64,000 nucleotides of DNA from Myxococcales bacterium. GTDB lineage: Bacteria; Myxococcota_A; Polyangia; Polyangiales; Polyangiaceae. The number at the start of each line of letters is the position of its first letter. The first letter of the stretch is position 1. The notes under the pieces were generated by a model. The model did no database searches and was not told where the DNA came from. It saw nothing but the letters and a program-made list of their open reading frames with translations. This document shows, piece by piece, positions 35,353 to 44,865 of this stretch. Position numbers and translations under genes: made by a program. Location of the stretch: the NCBI GenBank assembly GCA_016703425.1, contig JADJCA010000027.1, positions 62,001 through 126,000 on the forward strand, given 5' to 3'.

Positions 35353-37530
35353 ATGGCCGTCGCCGCCCCCTCGAATCGCTGGATCTTAGCCTGCACCGTG
35401 GCCCTGCTGCTCGCGGCGTCCGCGCCCGCCTGCGTGCCGAGCGAGAGCCCCCCGGCGGCTCAGCCGGTCGAGGCTGGCCTCGCCCTCCCGGGCGTCTCCG
35501 AGGCGGGCGGCGCTTCCGGCGCTGGCATCCTCAGCCTCGTTGAGAAGAGCTTCGACTTCGGCCCCGTCGACTGCGGCGCCGCCGCACCGCCGAAGACCTT
35601 CACCGTGAAGAACGTCGGCCAATCCAAGGTCACCTACAACGCAACCGTGAAGAGCGGCCCGTTCTCCCTCGAGGGCGACGTCGCCGGTAGCGCCGACCCC
35701 GGCGATGAGCGCACCGTGACCCTCAAGGCCAACACGGTCCCGGCCGGGGCTACGCCGGGGCTCGCGGTCACGGGCGTCGTCGCCGTCACCAGCGATGTGC
35801 CCGGCGCACCGGAGCTATCCCTGCCAATCACGCTCACGCCGCGCGGCGCCGTCGTTACCGTTCAGCCGGCGCCGGCCGACTTCGGCCAGGTGAAGGTTGG
35901 CGCGACCGCGCCGGTATTGCCCATCGTCCTTGCGAACACCGGGAACGCGCCGGTCACCGTAAGCCTCGCCCCGGGCGCGCTCGGCGACTTCTCCCTCGTC
36001 GGCGCTGACGCACCGATCGTCCTTGCCGGTGGCGCGTCGCAGACGCTCGACGGCAACTTCGCGCCGAAGGCGAGCGGCGCCGTGACGAAGGCCGTCGCGC
36101 TCTCGGCGCAAGGGGCCATTTGTGGCGCACCGCCCGCGGCCGTCGAGCTCAAAGGGGAGGGGACCTACGCGCCGGTGACCGTCACGGGCACGTTGAATTT
36201 GGCACCACCGATTGCGGTACGCAGGCCACGGCCAAGACGGTCACGATTAAGAACGACAACGCTTTCGCGATCACCTTCGCGGCGACGCTACCGGTCGGGA
36301 GCATCTACTCGGTTACGCCAAAGAACGGGTCCGTTGCGGCGAACGGTGAGGTCGCGCTCACTGTGTCGTCGCCCACCATGACGGCGCCTCGCTCCGTCGC
36401 GCCCAACGCTTACGGGAGCTCGCTCACGGTGACCACGAACGCGCCGAACGATCCGAACCCGCATGTGCTCTCGATCTCGCAGTCGGCTCGCGGCGCCATC
36501 ATCGGCGCGTCGATGGTGGTCAAAGATTTCGGCTCGTCCACGCGCGGCGTCGCCAAGTCGCTTGCGCTGAACCTCACGAACACCGGCAACGTCGCCGCGA
36601 GCGTTGGGCTTTCGACCAGCGCGCCCTTCTCGACGAGCCTCGGCGCCGGGACTGCGTCTCTTGTCGCGACGACGGGGACGGCCAGCCCCAACGTGATCTT
36701 TACGCCAACGGCGGGCGTCGTCTCCAACGGCACCGTCACCCTTTCGTCCACCGGCGTGCCCCTGTGTGCGGCGCTGCCGTCGGCCATCGCCATCAAGGGC
36801 ACCGGACTCCTTCCGAAATACGTCTACGGTGGCAACGGCCTCGGAGCTCTCGGCGTGACGTGCGGCGTGCTTGGCGCGCCCACGGCAACGGTCGTCATCG
36901 CCAACGACGTGACGGCGACGGGCGCCCTCGTGCTCTCGAACATCGCCGTCACGGGGCCCGCGACGGTGTCGCCAACGAGCGCCACGCCCATCGCGCCGGG
37001 CAGCAGCGTGACGTTCACCGTCACCGGCAAAAACGCCGTCGTGGGGACCGATCTCGGCGGCTCCGCCCCGACCGTTACGCTGTCGTTCAACACCAACGAC
37101 CCTCTAAAGGCCACCGCCTCCATCGCGGGAACAAGGCCTGTCACCGGTGCCAACCTCAGCTACGTGCGTTTCGATCAGGTCGGCGTCGTGCCCATCACAT
37201 CGCTCGACATCAACGGGTGCCCCTTCGTGACGAACCCGCAGGACTACTTTGCCCTATCCAACAACGGCAACGCCGACGGCTTCGTGAACATCCCGACGAT
37301 CACCGACGCGTACAGCTTCTACGTCGACGCCACCAACCCGATCTCCGTCTTCGCAGAAGGCACCTCGCAATCGGTCCAGGTGATGTACACGGGCCCCGTT
37401 GGCGCGACGACGGCGGCCGTGCCGACGACCGTGGCCACCGTTCCCGTGGGGAGGAAACATTTGCAAGATGGTGGCGCCGCTCCCGCTTCGGTACGTCGCC
37501 CTTCCGGCCAGCGCGCCGCAGTGCATGTAG
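35353..37530 (+). pseudogene. choice-of-anchor-D-type surface protein with two compensating frameshifts
   Basis: The gene begins with a signal sequence (TVALLLAASAPACVPSE) and a repeat of immunoglobulin-like domains of the choice-of-anchor-D type, marked by SFDFGPVDCG and later FGTTDCGTQA motifs and by repeated NTGN...V segments. The first frame stops making sense after about 36200 and the next frame carries on at FGTTDCG; one base is missing near 36200 (TTTGGC where TTNGGC is expected). Near 37452 one extra A brings the original frame back, giving NICKMVAPLPLRYVALPA and a stop at 37528-37530. The protein would be about 725 residues. It could be a sequencing error or a true double mutation. 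Role unknown, probably exported and possibly adhesive. Confidence 0.75.
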
Positions 37531-37570
37531 AGCGGTCAGCCCCGGCTTTGCGGAGGCCGTACCGGGCCGC

Positions 37571-38362
37571 CTACTTGCAGCAGCGAAAGCCGGTCGAGTA
37601 GTCGTGGTACGAGACGTCGTGGGCCACGGTGCGGTAGCCGCACCCGTCGCCGTTCTTGTGCGTGTCCATGTAGTAGCCGCCGCGAAACTGTCCCTTGGGG
37701 TCGTTCGTCCACTCGTGGAGGTTGCCCACCATGTCGAAGACGCCGTAGCTCGACTTGCACGAAGCATGGGCGCCGGTCTTGCTCAAGGTCTTGGGCAGCT
37801 GGTTGATGCGCGGATCGTTCATCTTGGTGAAGTCGTGGAACGGATCGTCGGCGGCTTGGAACAGCTCCACCACCGGGTGCGCCTTGCGCCGCTCGGCGTT
37901 GCAGCGGCCCGGGATCTCGGTTTCGCCGTAGGGGTAGGTCGTCTTCGTGCGGCCGCGGCACGCCGCGTCCCATTCCTCGGGGGCGCAGAGACGCTTGCCC
38001 GCGTTTTCGCAGGCGGCCTTCGCTTCGAGGCCCGAGATGTACCCCTGCGGCACGAGGCCCGGCGCGGAGACGGCCTTCACCTTCTTGCCGGTGACGGGCT
38101 CGTAGGGCGAGTGCGCGGCGAGCTTGCCCTTCTCGGTGATCTCCACCACCGCCGCCTCGTAGCGATCGATGCAGAATGCACGCCCATCGGAAACCACCAT
38201 GGCCATGTGCCGGGGGCAGCGCGTCGGCGGTGAGGCCGCGGCGGCCTCCAGCGACGCCATGCGCTGGCCTCGCCCGGTGGGCGAAGCCTGAAGACCCGCC
38301 GCGAGCAGCACAACGCTGCTCGCGAAGGCGAGGGCTAGGGCCTTTCCGGCGAAGGGCGTCAT
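37571..38362 (-). CDS. secreted FGE/SUMF1-domain protein
   Basis: 263 residues from the ATG at 38362. Signal peptide (ALALAFASSVVLLAAGLQA) then a formylglycine-generating-enzyme-type domain: FCIDRYEAAVVE, NAGKRLCAPEEWDAACRG, MVGNLHEWTND and the terminal STGFRCCK. Most such proteins outside sulfatase maturation are not catalytic but bind ligands. The pattern of Cys is richer than usual. The start is 12 bases after the stop of the RND gene on the same strand, so it is probably translated from the same mRNA; the link to metal efflux is unexplained. Confidence 0.85.
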   Translation of the reverse strand: MTPFAGKALALAFASSVVLLAAGLQASPTGRGQRMASLEAAAASPPTRCPRHMAMVVSDGRAFCIDRYEAAVVEITEKGKLAAHSPYEPVTGKKVKAVSAPGLVPQGYISGLEAKAACENAGKRLCAPEEWDAACRGRTKTTYPYGETEIPGRCNAERRKAHPVVELFQAADDPFHDFTKMNDPRINQLPKTLSKTGAHASCKSSYGVFDMVGNLHEWTNDPKGQFRGGYYMDTHKNGDGCGYRTVAHDVSYHDYSTGFRCCK

Positions 38363-38373
38363 GGCCCGCGGGC

Positions 38374-41300
38374 TTAGCACGAGGTCTGGGTCGGGGCGAC
38401 CTGCCGCTTGCGGTACGCGAGCGCGTAGGCCGCGGGCAAGAGGAGGAGCGTCAGCAGGGTCGAGCTCACGATGCCGCCGATGACCACCGTGGCGAGCGGC
38501 CTTTGAACTTCGGCGCCGGCGCCCGTGGCCAGCGCCATCGGCAAGAACCCTACGGAGGCGACGAGCGCCGTCGTCAGGACGGCCCGGAGCCGGCTCTCGG
38601 CTCCGTGCACGATGGCATCGACCAGAGTCGCCTCACCGAAGCGAAGCCGCTCGATGCTGGAGACGAGGACCAGTCCGTTTAGCACCGCGACGCCGAAGAG
38701 GGCGATGAACCCTACGCCGGCGGAGATGCTGAAGGGCATGTCGCGGAGCGCGAGCGCCACGACGCCACCGGTGACGGCCATGGGGACGCTCGCGAAGATC
38801 AACATCGCCGGTCTCAGCGAACCGAAGGTCGCCGTGAGGAGGACGAGGATGAGCGCGAGGGCGACGGGCACGACGACGATGAGTCGCGCCATCGCGTGCT
38901 GGAGGCGCTCGTATTCGCCGGCCCAGGCCACGCCGTAGCCCGACGGCAAGCGGAGCTCCTTGTCGAGCCGCGCGCGGGCCTCCTCCGCGAACGACGCCAA
39001 GTCACGACCGCGCACGTTGATTTGGACCGTCACGCGACGTTGGAGCCGTTCGCGGTTCACCTCGGACGGTCCCGGCGCGAGGTCGACGCGCGTCAACTGC
39101 CCGAGCGGGAGGAGCTCGCCCGTGGGGAGGCGCACCGGAACACGCGAGATGGCGTCGGGCGATTCGCGCGCCGAAGGCGCGAGGCGCACCTGAATCGCGT
39201 AGCGCTGCGGGCCGTCGACCACAGTGCCGACCTCGATGCCGCCAATGGCCGCGACCGTCGCCAAGACCGCGTCGACCGACAGGCCGTGCCGCGCGATGGC
39301 CGCGCGGTCGACCTCCACCGTCAAGACGTTGAGGCCCGCGACCTGGTCCGCGCGAACGTCCTTGGCGCCGGGCACGTCCTTGAGGATGCGCACCGAGTCG
39401 TCGGCCGCGAGCTTGAGCGCCGCCAGGTCGTTGCCGTAGATGTGCACGGCGAGATCCGAGGAAATGCCCGCGAGCAAATCGTTCGTGTTCATCTCGATGG
39501 GCTGCGAGTACGAGAGCCCGATGGCCGGCACCTGTTCGCGAAGCGCTTTGTCGACGACCTGGATGAACTCCTCGCGCGTGGCGGCGCTCTTCCACTGGCT
39601 GCGGGGCTTCAGGAGCACGTAGACGTCGGTCATGTTGATGCCCATCGGGTCGATGGCAATCTCGGCGCGTCCGGTGCGGCAGACGACGCCGGTGACCTCG
39701 GGGATCTTGAGGAGCGCCGTCTCGACCTGCTTGGTCTGCACGAGCGACTGTTCGAGGGAGACCGACGGCAAACGAATCGACGGAATGACGAGCGTGCCTT
39801 CGTCGAGCTTCGGCAGAAACTCTCGCCCCAAGGTCGTCGCCAGCCCCACGGCGGCGATGAACGACGCGGCCGCCAGCGCGCTCGTCACGCGGGGCCACGA
39901 GAGGACGCCGCGGAGCACCGGCGCGTAGACCTTCTCGGCGCCACGGATGAGCGGGCTGTGCCGGTCCCGCGCGTTCCGGTCCAGCACCAACGACGCGAGC
40001 GCGGGTACGAGCGTCACCGAGAGCACGAAGGCAGCGCCGAGCGCGAAGAGGACCGTGAGCGCCATGGGACGGAACATGCGTCCCTCGACGCTCGCGAGCG
40101 CCAAGATGGGAACGTAGACGAGCGCGATGATGGCTTCGCCGAAGAGCGTCGCGCTCCGCACCTCGCGGGCCGCGCCGACGACGACGTCCTGCCGCTCCAT
40201 GTCGGTGAGCTTGCGACCCAGGAGCGTCCGTCGCTCTGCGAGGCGACGCTGCGCGTTTTCGACGATGATGATGGCGCCGTCGACCACGAGTCCGAAGTCG
40301 ATGGCGCCGAGCGACAAGAGGTTGCCGGAGACGCCGAAGGCCCACATGCCGACGAAGACGCCGAGCAGCGCGAAGGGGATGGCGATGGCCACGACGGCGC
40401 CGGCACGGAAGCTCGCGAGGGTGACGAGCAAGATCACGATGACGAGCGCGATGGCTTCGGCGAGGTTCGTACCTACCGTGTGGATGGTCCGCTCCACGAG
40501 CTCGGTGCGGTCGTAGTAGACGTCGATGGAGACGCCCTCCGGCAGCGTCTTTCGCAGCTCATCCAAGGCCGCCTTCGTGCGAACGACGACGTCGTGTGAG
40601 TTTGCTCCGCGGCGCATGAGCACCACGCCCACGACCGTCTCGCCGCGTCCGTCCCGCGTCGCGGCGCCGTAGCGAACCTTGGCCGCGTAGTGCGCTCTGC
40701 CGACGTCGCGGACGAAGAGAGGCGCCCGGTCGGGACGCGTCTCGATGACGACGTTCTCCAGGTCTTCGGGCGTCCTGAGGCGCCCCTCGCCGCGCACCGT
40801 GACGTTCTCGCGGCCTTGCACGATGTAAGCGCCGCCGACGGCCGAGTGGTTTCGATCGATGGCCTCGGCCACCTCGCGGACTCCAACCTTGGCGGCGGTA
40901 AGCCGCGCGGCGTCGACCTCCAGCTCGAGCGTCTTGCCCTCGCCGCCGAAGGCGTTGACCTCCACGACGCCGTCGACCATGCGCAAGCGCGGAGAGATGG
41001 ACCAATCGAGCAGCGTGCGTCGGTCCATGAGCGAGACCTTGTCGCTCTTGACCTCGAAGTGGAGCACTTCGCCGAGACCGCTCGAGAGGGGACCCAGTTG
41101 AGGCTCACCGAAGGCCTCGGGGATTGCCGCTCTCGCTTGCGGGAGACGTTCGGCGACGAGCTGCCGCGCAAAGTAGATGTCGACGTCGTCGTCGAAGACC
41201 ATCGTCACGACGGAGATGCCGGGGCGGGAGATGCTCCGGAGCTCGGCGAGGCCCGGCGTTCCCGCCATGACGGTCTCGATGGGGAACGAGACGTTGGTCT

Positions 41301-41577
41301 CTACATCGACGGGGCCGAGCGCCTCGGCGCGCGTGATGACCTGGACCTGCGTGTTGGTGACGTCGGGGACCGCGTCGATGGGCACACGCGACGCCGCGAA
41401 GGCGGCGACCAAGACGAAGAGCGCCGACATCAGGAAGACGAGACCGCGGGCTCGCACCGACAGCGCGAGCAGCCGGTCGAGGGGCGACTCCTTCGCGGAC
41501 TCCTTGGCGGGGGCCCGCGCCGCCTCAGGCTCGCGCCCGGGTCCTTCCGGCGGCACGGACGCGTCCGGCTCCGTCAA
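38374..41577 (-). CDS. heavy-metal-efflux RND pump (CzcA/CusA type)
   Basis: 1067 residues, a full-size RND inner-membrane pump. N-terminal 30 residues are disordered; then SVRARGLVFLMSALFVLV as first helix and VPIDAVPDVTNTQVQVITRA at the start of the porter domain. The HME signature DFGLVVDGAIIIVEN (about residue 425) in the fourth helix is of the Zn/Co/Cd (CzcA) kind. The proton-dependent pump takes divalent metals from periplasm or cytosol to the outside. Its start overlaps the adaptor stop as ATGA. No OMF gene is in this operon, so it would use a channel encoded elsewhere, possibly the one at 50614-51903. Confidence 0.95.
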   Translation of the reverse strand: MTEPDASVPPEGPGREPEAARAPAKESAKESPLDRLLALSVRARGLVFLMSALFVLVAAFAASRVPIDAVPDVTNTQVQVITRAEALGPVDVETNVSFPIETVMAGTPGLAELRSISRPGISVVTMVFDDDVDIYFARQLVAERLPQARAAIPEAFGEPQLGPLSSGLGEVLHFEVKSDKVSLMDRRTLLDWSISPRLRMVDGVVEVNAFGGEGKTLELEVDAARLTAAKVGVREVAEAIDRNHSAVGGAYIVQGRENVTVRGEGRLRTPEDLENVVIETRPDRAPLFVRDVGRAHYAAKVRYGAATRDGRGETVVGVVLMRRGANSHDVVVRTKAALDELRKTLPEGVSIDVYYDRTELVERTIHTVGTNLAEAIALVIVILLVTLASFRAGAVVAIAIPFALLGVFVGMWAFGVSGNLLSLGAIDFGLVVDGAIIIVENAQRRLAERRTLLGRKLTDMERQDVVVGAAREVRSATLFGEAIIALVYVPILALASVEGRMFRPMALTVLFALGAAFVLSVTLVPALASLVLDRNARDRHSPLIRGAEKVYAPVLRGVLSWPRVTSALAAASFIAAVGLATTLGREFLPKLDEGTLVIPSIRLPSVSLEQSLVQTKQVETALLKIPEVTGVVCRTGRAEIAIDPMGINMTDVYVLLKPRSQWKSAATREEFIQVVDKALREQVPAIGLSYSQPIEMNTNDLLAGISSDLAVHIYGNDLAALKLAADDSVRILKDVPGAKDVRADQVAGLNVLTVEVDRAAIARHGLSVDAVLATVAAIGGIEVGTVVDGPQRYAIQVRLAPSARESPDAISRVPVRLPTGELLPLGQLTRVDLAPGPSEVNRERLQRRVTVQINVRGRDLASFAEEARARLDKELRLPSGYGVAWAGEYERLQHAMARLIVVVPVALALILVLLTATFGSLRPAMLIFASVPMAVTGGVVALALRDMPFSISAGVGFIALFGVAVLNGLVLVSSIERLRFGEATLVDAIVHGAESRLRAVLTTALVASVGFLPMALATGAGAEVQRPLATVVIGGIVSSTLLTLLLLPAAYALAYRKRQVAPTQTSC

Positions 41578-42779
41578 TCGTTTTCCCCCATTTGCGAGCG
41601 CAAGGCTTCGCTCTTGAGCACGAAGGTCCCTTCGATGGCGATGCTCTCGTCGGCAGCGAGGCCCCTCTTGATTTCGACGTCGCCGTCGACCTCGCCGCCG
41701 CGGACCACAGGGCGCAGGTCGAACTTGCCGCCGCCCTTGTCGAGGAACACAAACGGCTGACCGTCGATGGTCTGCACGGCCTCCTTCGGGACGACGATCA
41801 TCATCGGCGCCGCGCCTCCGTCGCCGCCTTGGATCGTGCCGCTGCCGAAGACGTGAGCCGTCGCGCTCATGCCGGGCCGGAGGAGGCCATCAGGGTTGTC
41901 GAGCACAACGCGTGCGGAGACGGCGCGCCGCACGGGGTCGACGGTGCCTGCGACGTAGTCGACGGTGCCGCGGAACTCACGCTCCGGGTACGCGACGACG
42001 CGCGCCCGCGCTTCGTCGCCCACGTGCACGCGTGAGAGGTCGCGCTCGTAGACGTCGACGACGAGCCAAACCTTGTCGATCTCGCCGACGACGAAGAGCG
42101 TGTCGGCCGCGCTCACGGCTTGGCCGATGCGCGCGTTGACGTCGAGGACGAGCCCGCCGAGCGGCGTCTTCAGCGCCGTCCCCGTCGACGGCCGACTCGC
42201 TCGGCCTTCGGTCGCCGCGTTGAGATCTTCTGCTCGAACGCCGACGGCGGAGAGTCGCTCCGCGGCGGCTCGCTTCTCGAGCAGCGCGAGATCCGTCTGC
42301 GTCTCGGCGGCCAAGACCGATTGGCCCGTCGTGAGACCCCCGTCGGCGAGGCGCCTTTGTCGCTCGCGCTCGCGAGCGGCGAACTCGACCTTCACCTGCG
42401 ACGTCAGGTAGTCGGCGCGCGCGCGGCGAACCTCCACGCTGTCGACGGTCGCGAGAATCGCCCCCGGCGTCACGCGCTGCCCAGGATCGACGCGGATCTG
42501 CACGATGCGGCCCTCGATGATGGGGCCCACCTTCGCGACGCGGTTGGGCACGAACTCGAGCATGCCCGTCACCGTGACGTGCGTGCGGAAGGCGACGCTG
42601 CGTGGCTTGCCGGTGCGAATGGCGGCGGCGTCGAGGATCCCGGCCCCGAGCACGATGTCGGCCTCCGCCTTGGTCTTCGTCTCGGCCGCCGGCGCTTCCT
42701 TCTTGCGGCAAGTCGCGGTGCCCGAAACCAGGGCGCCAAGGACCACCGCGGCAGCAAGCGGATTGCGGAGCCGGCCCAT
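41574..42779 (-). CDS. CzcB/CusB-type metal efflux adaptor lipoprotein
   Basis: 401 residues from the ATG at 42779. Signal with lipobox (VSGTATCRKKE). Lipoyl-barrel start VTGMLEFVPNRVAKVGPIIEGRI, helical hairpin (about 125-185), returning half LGGLVLDVNARIGQAVS, then beta-barrel VWLVVDVYERDLSRVHVGD and the membrane-proximal end. It connects the RND pump to an outer-membrane channel. Its 5' end is only 51 bases from the divergent ion-channel gene, so the two promoters overlap. Confidence 0.93.
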   Translation of the reverse strand: MGRLRNPLAAAVVLGALVSGTATCRKKEAPAAETKTKAEADIVLGAGILDAAAIRTGKPRSVAFRTHVTVTGMLEFVPNRVAKVGPIIEGRIVQIRVDPGQRVTPGAILATVDSVEVRRARADYLTSQVKVEFAARERERQRRLADGGLTTGQSVLAAETQTDLALLEKRAAAERLSAVGVRAEDLNAATEGRASRPSTGTALKTPLGGLVLDVNARIGQAVSAADTLFVVGEIDKVWLVVDVYERDLSRVHVGDEARARVVAYPEREFRGTVDYVAGTVDPVRRAVSARVVLDNPDGLLRPGMSATAHVFGSGTIQGGDGGAAPMMIVVPKEAVQTIDGQPFVFLDKGGGKFDLRPVVRGGEVDGDVEIKRGLAADESIAIEGTFVLKSEALRSQMGEND

Positions 42780-42830
42780 GGCCGAAACTATAGCGTCTGC
42801 GACCGAGAGAGCGGTACCTTGCGGCACCCC

Positions 42831-44237
42831 ATGCCGAGAACGCCGCGAAAGGATCGGGACCGACCGGTGCGCCGGCTTCCACTTATGCAAGTGCTGTCGG
42901 TCGCGATTGCGCTTGTGCTGGGGGTCGTCATTGTCGCCGGCAAGGTGTCGGCGCAATCGGGACGCGGCAAGGGCGTCACGCTCGCTCAGGGCCCGCAGGA
43001 GAGCAGCGTGAACGCCAAGGGCGAGGACAAGGCGGGCGCCAAGCCTGACGCGCCCAAAGCCGAGGCGCCCGCGAAAGCCGAAAAGAGCGCGAAAGACGGC
43101 GCGAAGAAGGGCGCGGCGGATCCGAAGGAGAAGGCCGGCGCGGTCAAGGAGCCGCCGGCGCCCAAGGACGACGGCGCGAAGAGCGACGCGAAAGCCAGTG
43201 GAGGGGCGGAGCCGCCGCCTTCCGACAAGCCCTCCGACAAGCCCTCCGACAAGCCCGAGGAGGGCATCGACTACGCCACCGTTCAAACCGACGACGACTT
43301 CCCGAAGGACATCTCGGAAGAGGAGAAGGCGGCCATCGGCACGGGCAACGTGCCGATCCACAGGGAGGGCCCGTTTCGTTCCCCGTTCGCGCACCCCAAG
43401 TTTGGCGGGCCCGCGACTGCGAAGGTGGGTCTCGTCCTCGCCACAGTTCGCGAATACGACATTCAGCACGGCTCGTTCCAGGCTGACTTCTTCGTCTCCC
43501 TTACGAGCGACAAGCCCATGGGGGTCGTGACGCTCACGTTTCCGAACGCCACGGAGATCAATCAAACGGTGCTCGCCGACACGCCGACCTTTAGGCTCCT
43601 CCGTTGCGGCGCGAAGTTCGAGAGCCCGGTGGACCTTCGCAGGTACCCCTTCGACACGCAGGACCTCGTCATCGAGATGGAAGACCAGCGCGCCGGCGTC
43701 GACCAGCTCATCTTCGAGCCGCACAAGGAGCGCACCAGCCTCGACGAAGGCTTCGAGCTGCCCGGCTGGTCCGTCGCGGGCATCGGCGCACGCGCCTACA
43801 AGCATCGCTACCCGCCGCGCTTCGATCGCGACGACCTCTACGTGTCGCGCTACAAGTTCACGCTCTCGATCGATCGCTTCGTCACGTCGGCGGCCTTCAG
43901 CGTCTTCGTGCCCGCGTACATCATCGTGCTCATCTCGCTCTTCGGCTTGTGGGTCCCGCCGCAAGAGCTGGAGGTTCGCAGCAACGCCGGAGCGCCCATG
44001 CTCGCGGCCGCCGTCTTCTTCCACTACTCGCTCACGCAGGCGTTACCGGCCACCGGCTATCTGACCCGCGCCGACAAGCTCATGCTGGGCGTGTACGTGG
44101 CGCTCCTGCTGAACATGGCGACGACGTGGTTCTTCATGATCGTGAAGGAAGACGACGTCGACCGTTGGTTCCGAATCTTCCGCGCGTGGGTGCCGCCGAT
44201 CACGGCCGGCCTCATGGCGCTCGTCAGCATTCTCTGA
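42831..44237 (+). CDS. pentameric ligand-gated ion channel homologue
   Basis: 468 residues. An N-terminal hydrophobic segment (VLSVAIALVLGVVIVAG, 21-37) and a Lys/Ala/Pro-rich linker with SDKPSDKPSDK-type repeats (about 45-145) precede a Cys-loop-receptor-like extracellular domain. The loop motif DLRRYPFDTQDLVIEME (268-284) matches the family hallmark; bacterial members lack the disulfide and this one has only a single Cys nearby. Four helices follow: M1 FSVFVPAYIIVLISLFGLWV (356-375), M2 from NAGAPMLAAAVFFHYSLTQA, M3 KLMLGVYVALLLNMATTWFF and M4 at the C-terminus. GLIC- and ELIC-type channels open to protons or amines. The linker makes it longer than usual. Gate ligand unknown; divergent from a metal-efflux operon. 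Confidence 0.92.
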   Translation: MPRTPRKDRDRPVRRLPLMQVLSVAIALVLGVVIVAGKVSAQSGRGKGVTLAQGPQESSVNAKGEDKAGAKPDAPKAEAPAKAEKSAKDGAKKGAADPKEKAGAVKEPPAPKDDGAKSDAKASGGAEPPPSDKPSDKPSDKPEEGIDYATVQTDDDFPKDISEEEKAAIGTGNVPIHREGPFRSPFAHPKFGGPATAKVGLVLATVREYDIQHGSFQADFFVSLTSDKPMGVVTLTFPNATEINQTVLADTPTFRLLRCGAKFESPVDLRRYPFDTQDLVIEMEDQRAGVDQLIFEPHKERTSLDEGFELPGWSVAGIGARAYKHRYPPRFDRDDLYVSRYKFTLSIDRFVTSAAFSVFVPAYIIVLISLFGLWVPPQELEVRSNAGAPMLAAAVFFHYSLTQALPATGYLTRADKLMLGVYVALLLNMATTWFFMIVKEDDVDRWFRIFRAWVPPITAGLMALVSIL

Positions 44238-44249
44238 AGTGGAGGCGTC

Positions 44250-44831
44250 GTGATTCGAAAAGTCATCCTGGGCGCGTTGGGGCTCACGCTCGTGATCGGC
44301 GCGTTTTTCGCCGGCTACGTGCTGGGTCAGGCGAAGCTCGAGCGCGAGTGGCGCCTGCCGCCCATGGTGCTCACCGAGGCGCAGGTCTCGAAGCTCAGGG
44401 CCGACGACGCCAACCCGGTGCCGCCGCCCGGCACGAAAGTCTTGGTGGCCATGCCTCTCGAACGCGCGCGCCGTGCCGTAGCCGAGTTCACCGCAAAAGA
44501 TCCCGTTCGCGTTACGCTCGGGTCTGTCGGCCGCGGTGACGAGGGCGCGGAGATGTCGCTCGTCGTGAAGAGCGATGTGCCGTGCGCCATCACCTCGCTC
44601 GAGGGAACGGCCTACGGCTTTGATAGCTGGGGCCGTTCGGCGCGGCTCAACAGGGGCGGCGAGCATTTCGTGGGCTTCGGCAAGAAGCTCGAAGGCAAAG
44701 ACGAGATCGCCGCCAAGGCGCCGAAGGCGATCTTGAGTTGGCCGATGCGGCACGTCGAGGCTGCGTCGATCGCGCTCGCGCAGGTCGACCGGTACAGCTG
44801 CGCCGACGGAACCAAGTGGCAGCGGAACTAA
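44250..44831 (+). CDS. membrane-anchored periplasmic protein next to the ion channel
   Basis: 193 residues from a GTG with a good Shine-Dalgarno (GGAGG) 12 bases after the channel stop. One N-terminal transmembrane helix (VILGALGLTLVIGAFFAGYVLGQ) is followed by an extracytoplasmic domain without known motifs; two Cys (SDVPCAI and RYSCADG) may form a disulfide. The tight link to the channel gene suggests an auxiliary subunit, a coupling factor or simply a co-expressed protein. Family unknown. Confidence 0.75.
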   Translation: MIRKVILGALGLTLVIGAFFAGYVLGQAKLEREWRLPPMVLTEAQVSKLRADDANPVPPPGTKVLVAMPLERARRAVAEFTAKDPVRVTLGSVGRGDEGAEMSLVVKSDVPCAITSLEGTAYGFDSWGRSARLNRGGEHFVGFGKKLEGKDEIAAKAPKAILSWPMRHVEAASIALAQVDRYSCADGTKWQRN

Positions 44832-44865
44832 GCGACGAGAATCACCGCACGGGAGCGACACCATC

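Noticed and set aside
36200..36215. sigma-54-like TGGCAC...TTGC
   Set aside because: Spacing is 6 instead of 5 bases and it lies inside a coding region at a frameshift point; chance match.
38896..40599. 567-codon plus-strand open frame
   Set aside because: Antisense to the RND pump; no family signature, biased Arg/Asp/Glu/His content.
43220..43258. short tandem repeats in the ion-channel gene (KPSD units)
   Set aside because: Coding repeat of a flexible linker, not a CRISPR or regulatory repeat.
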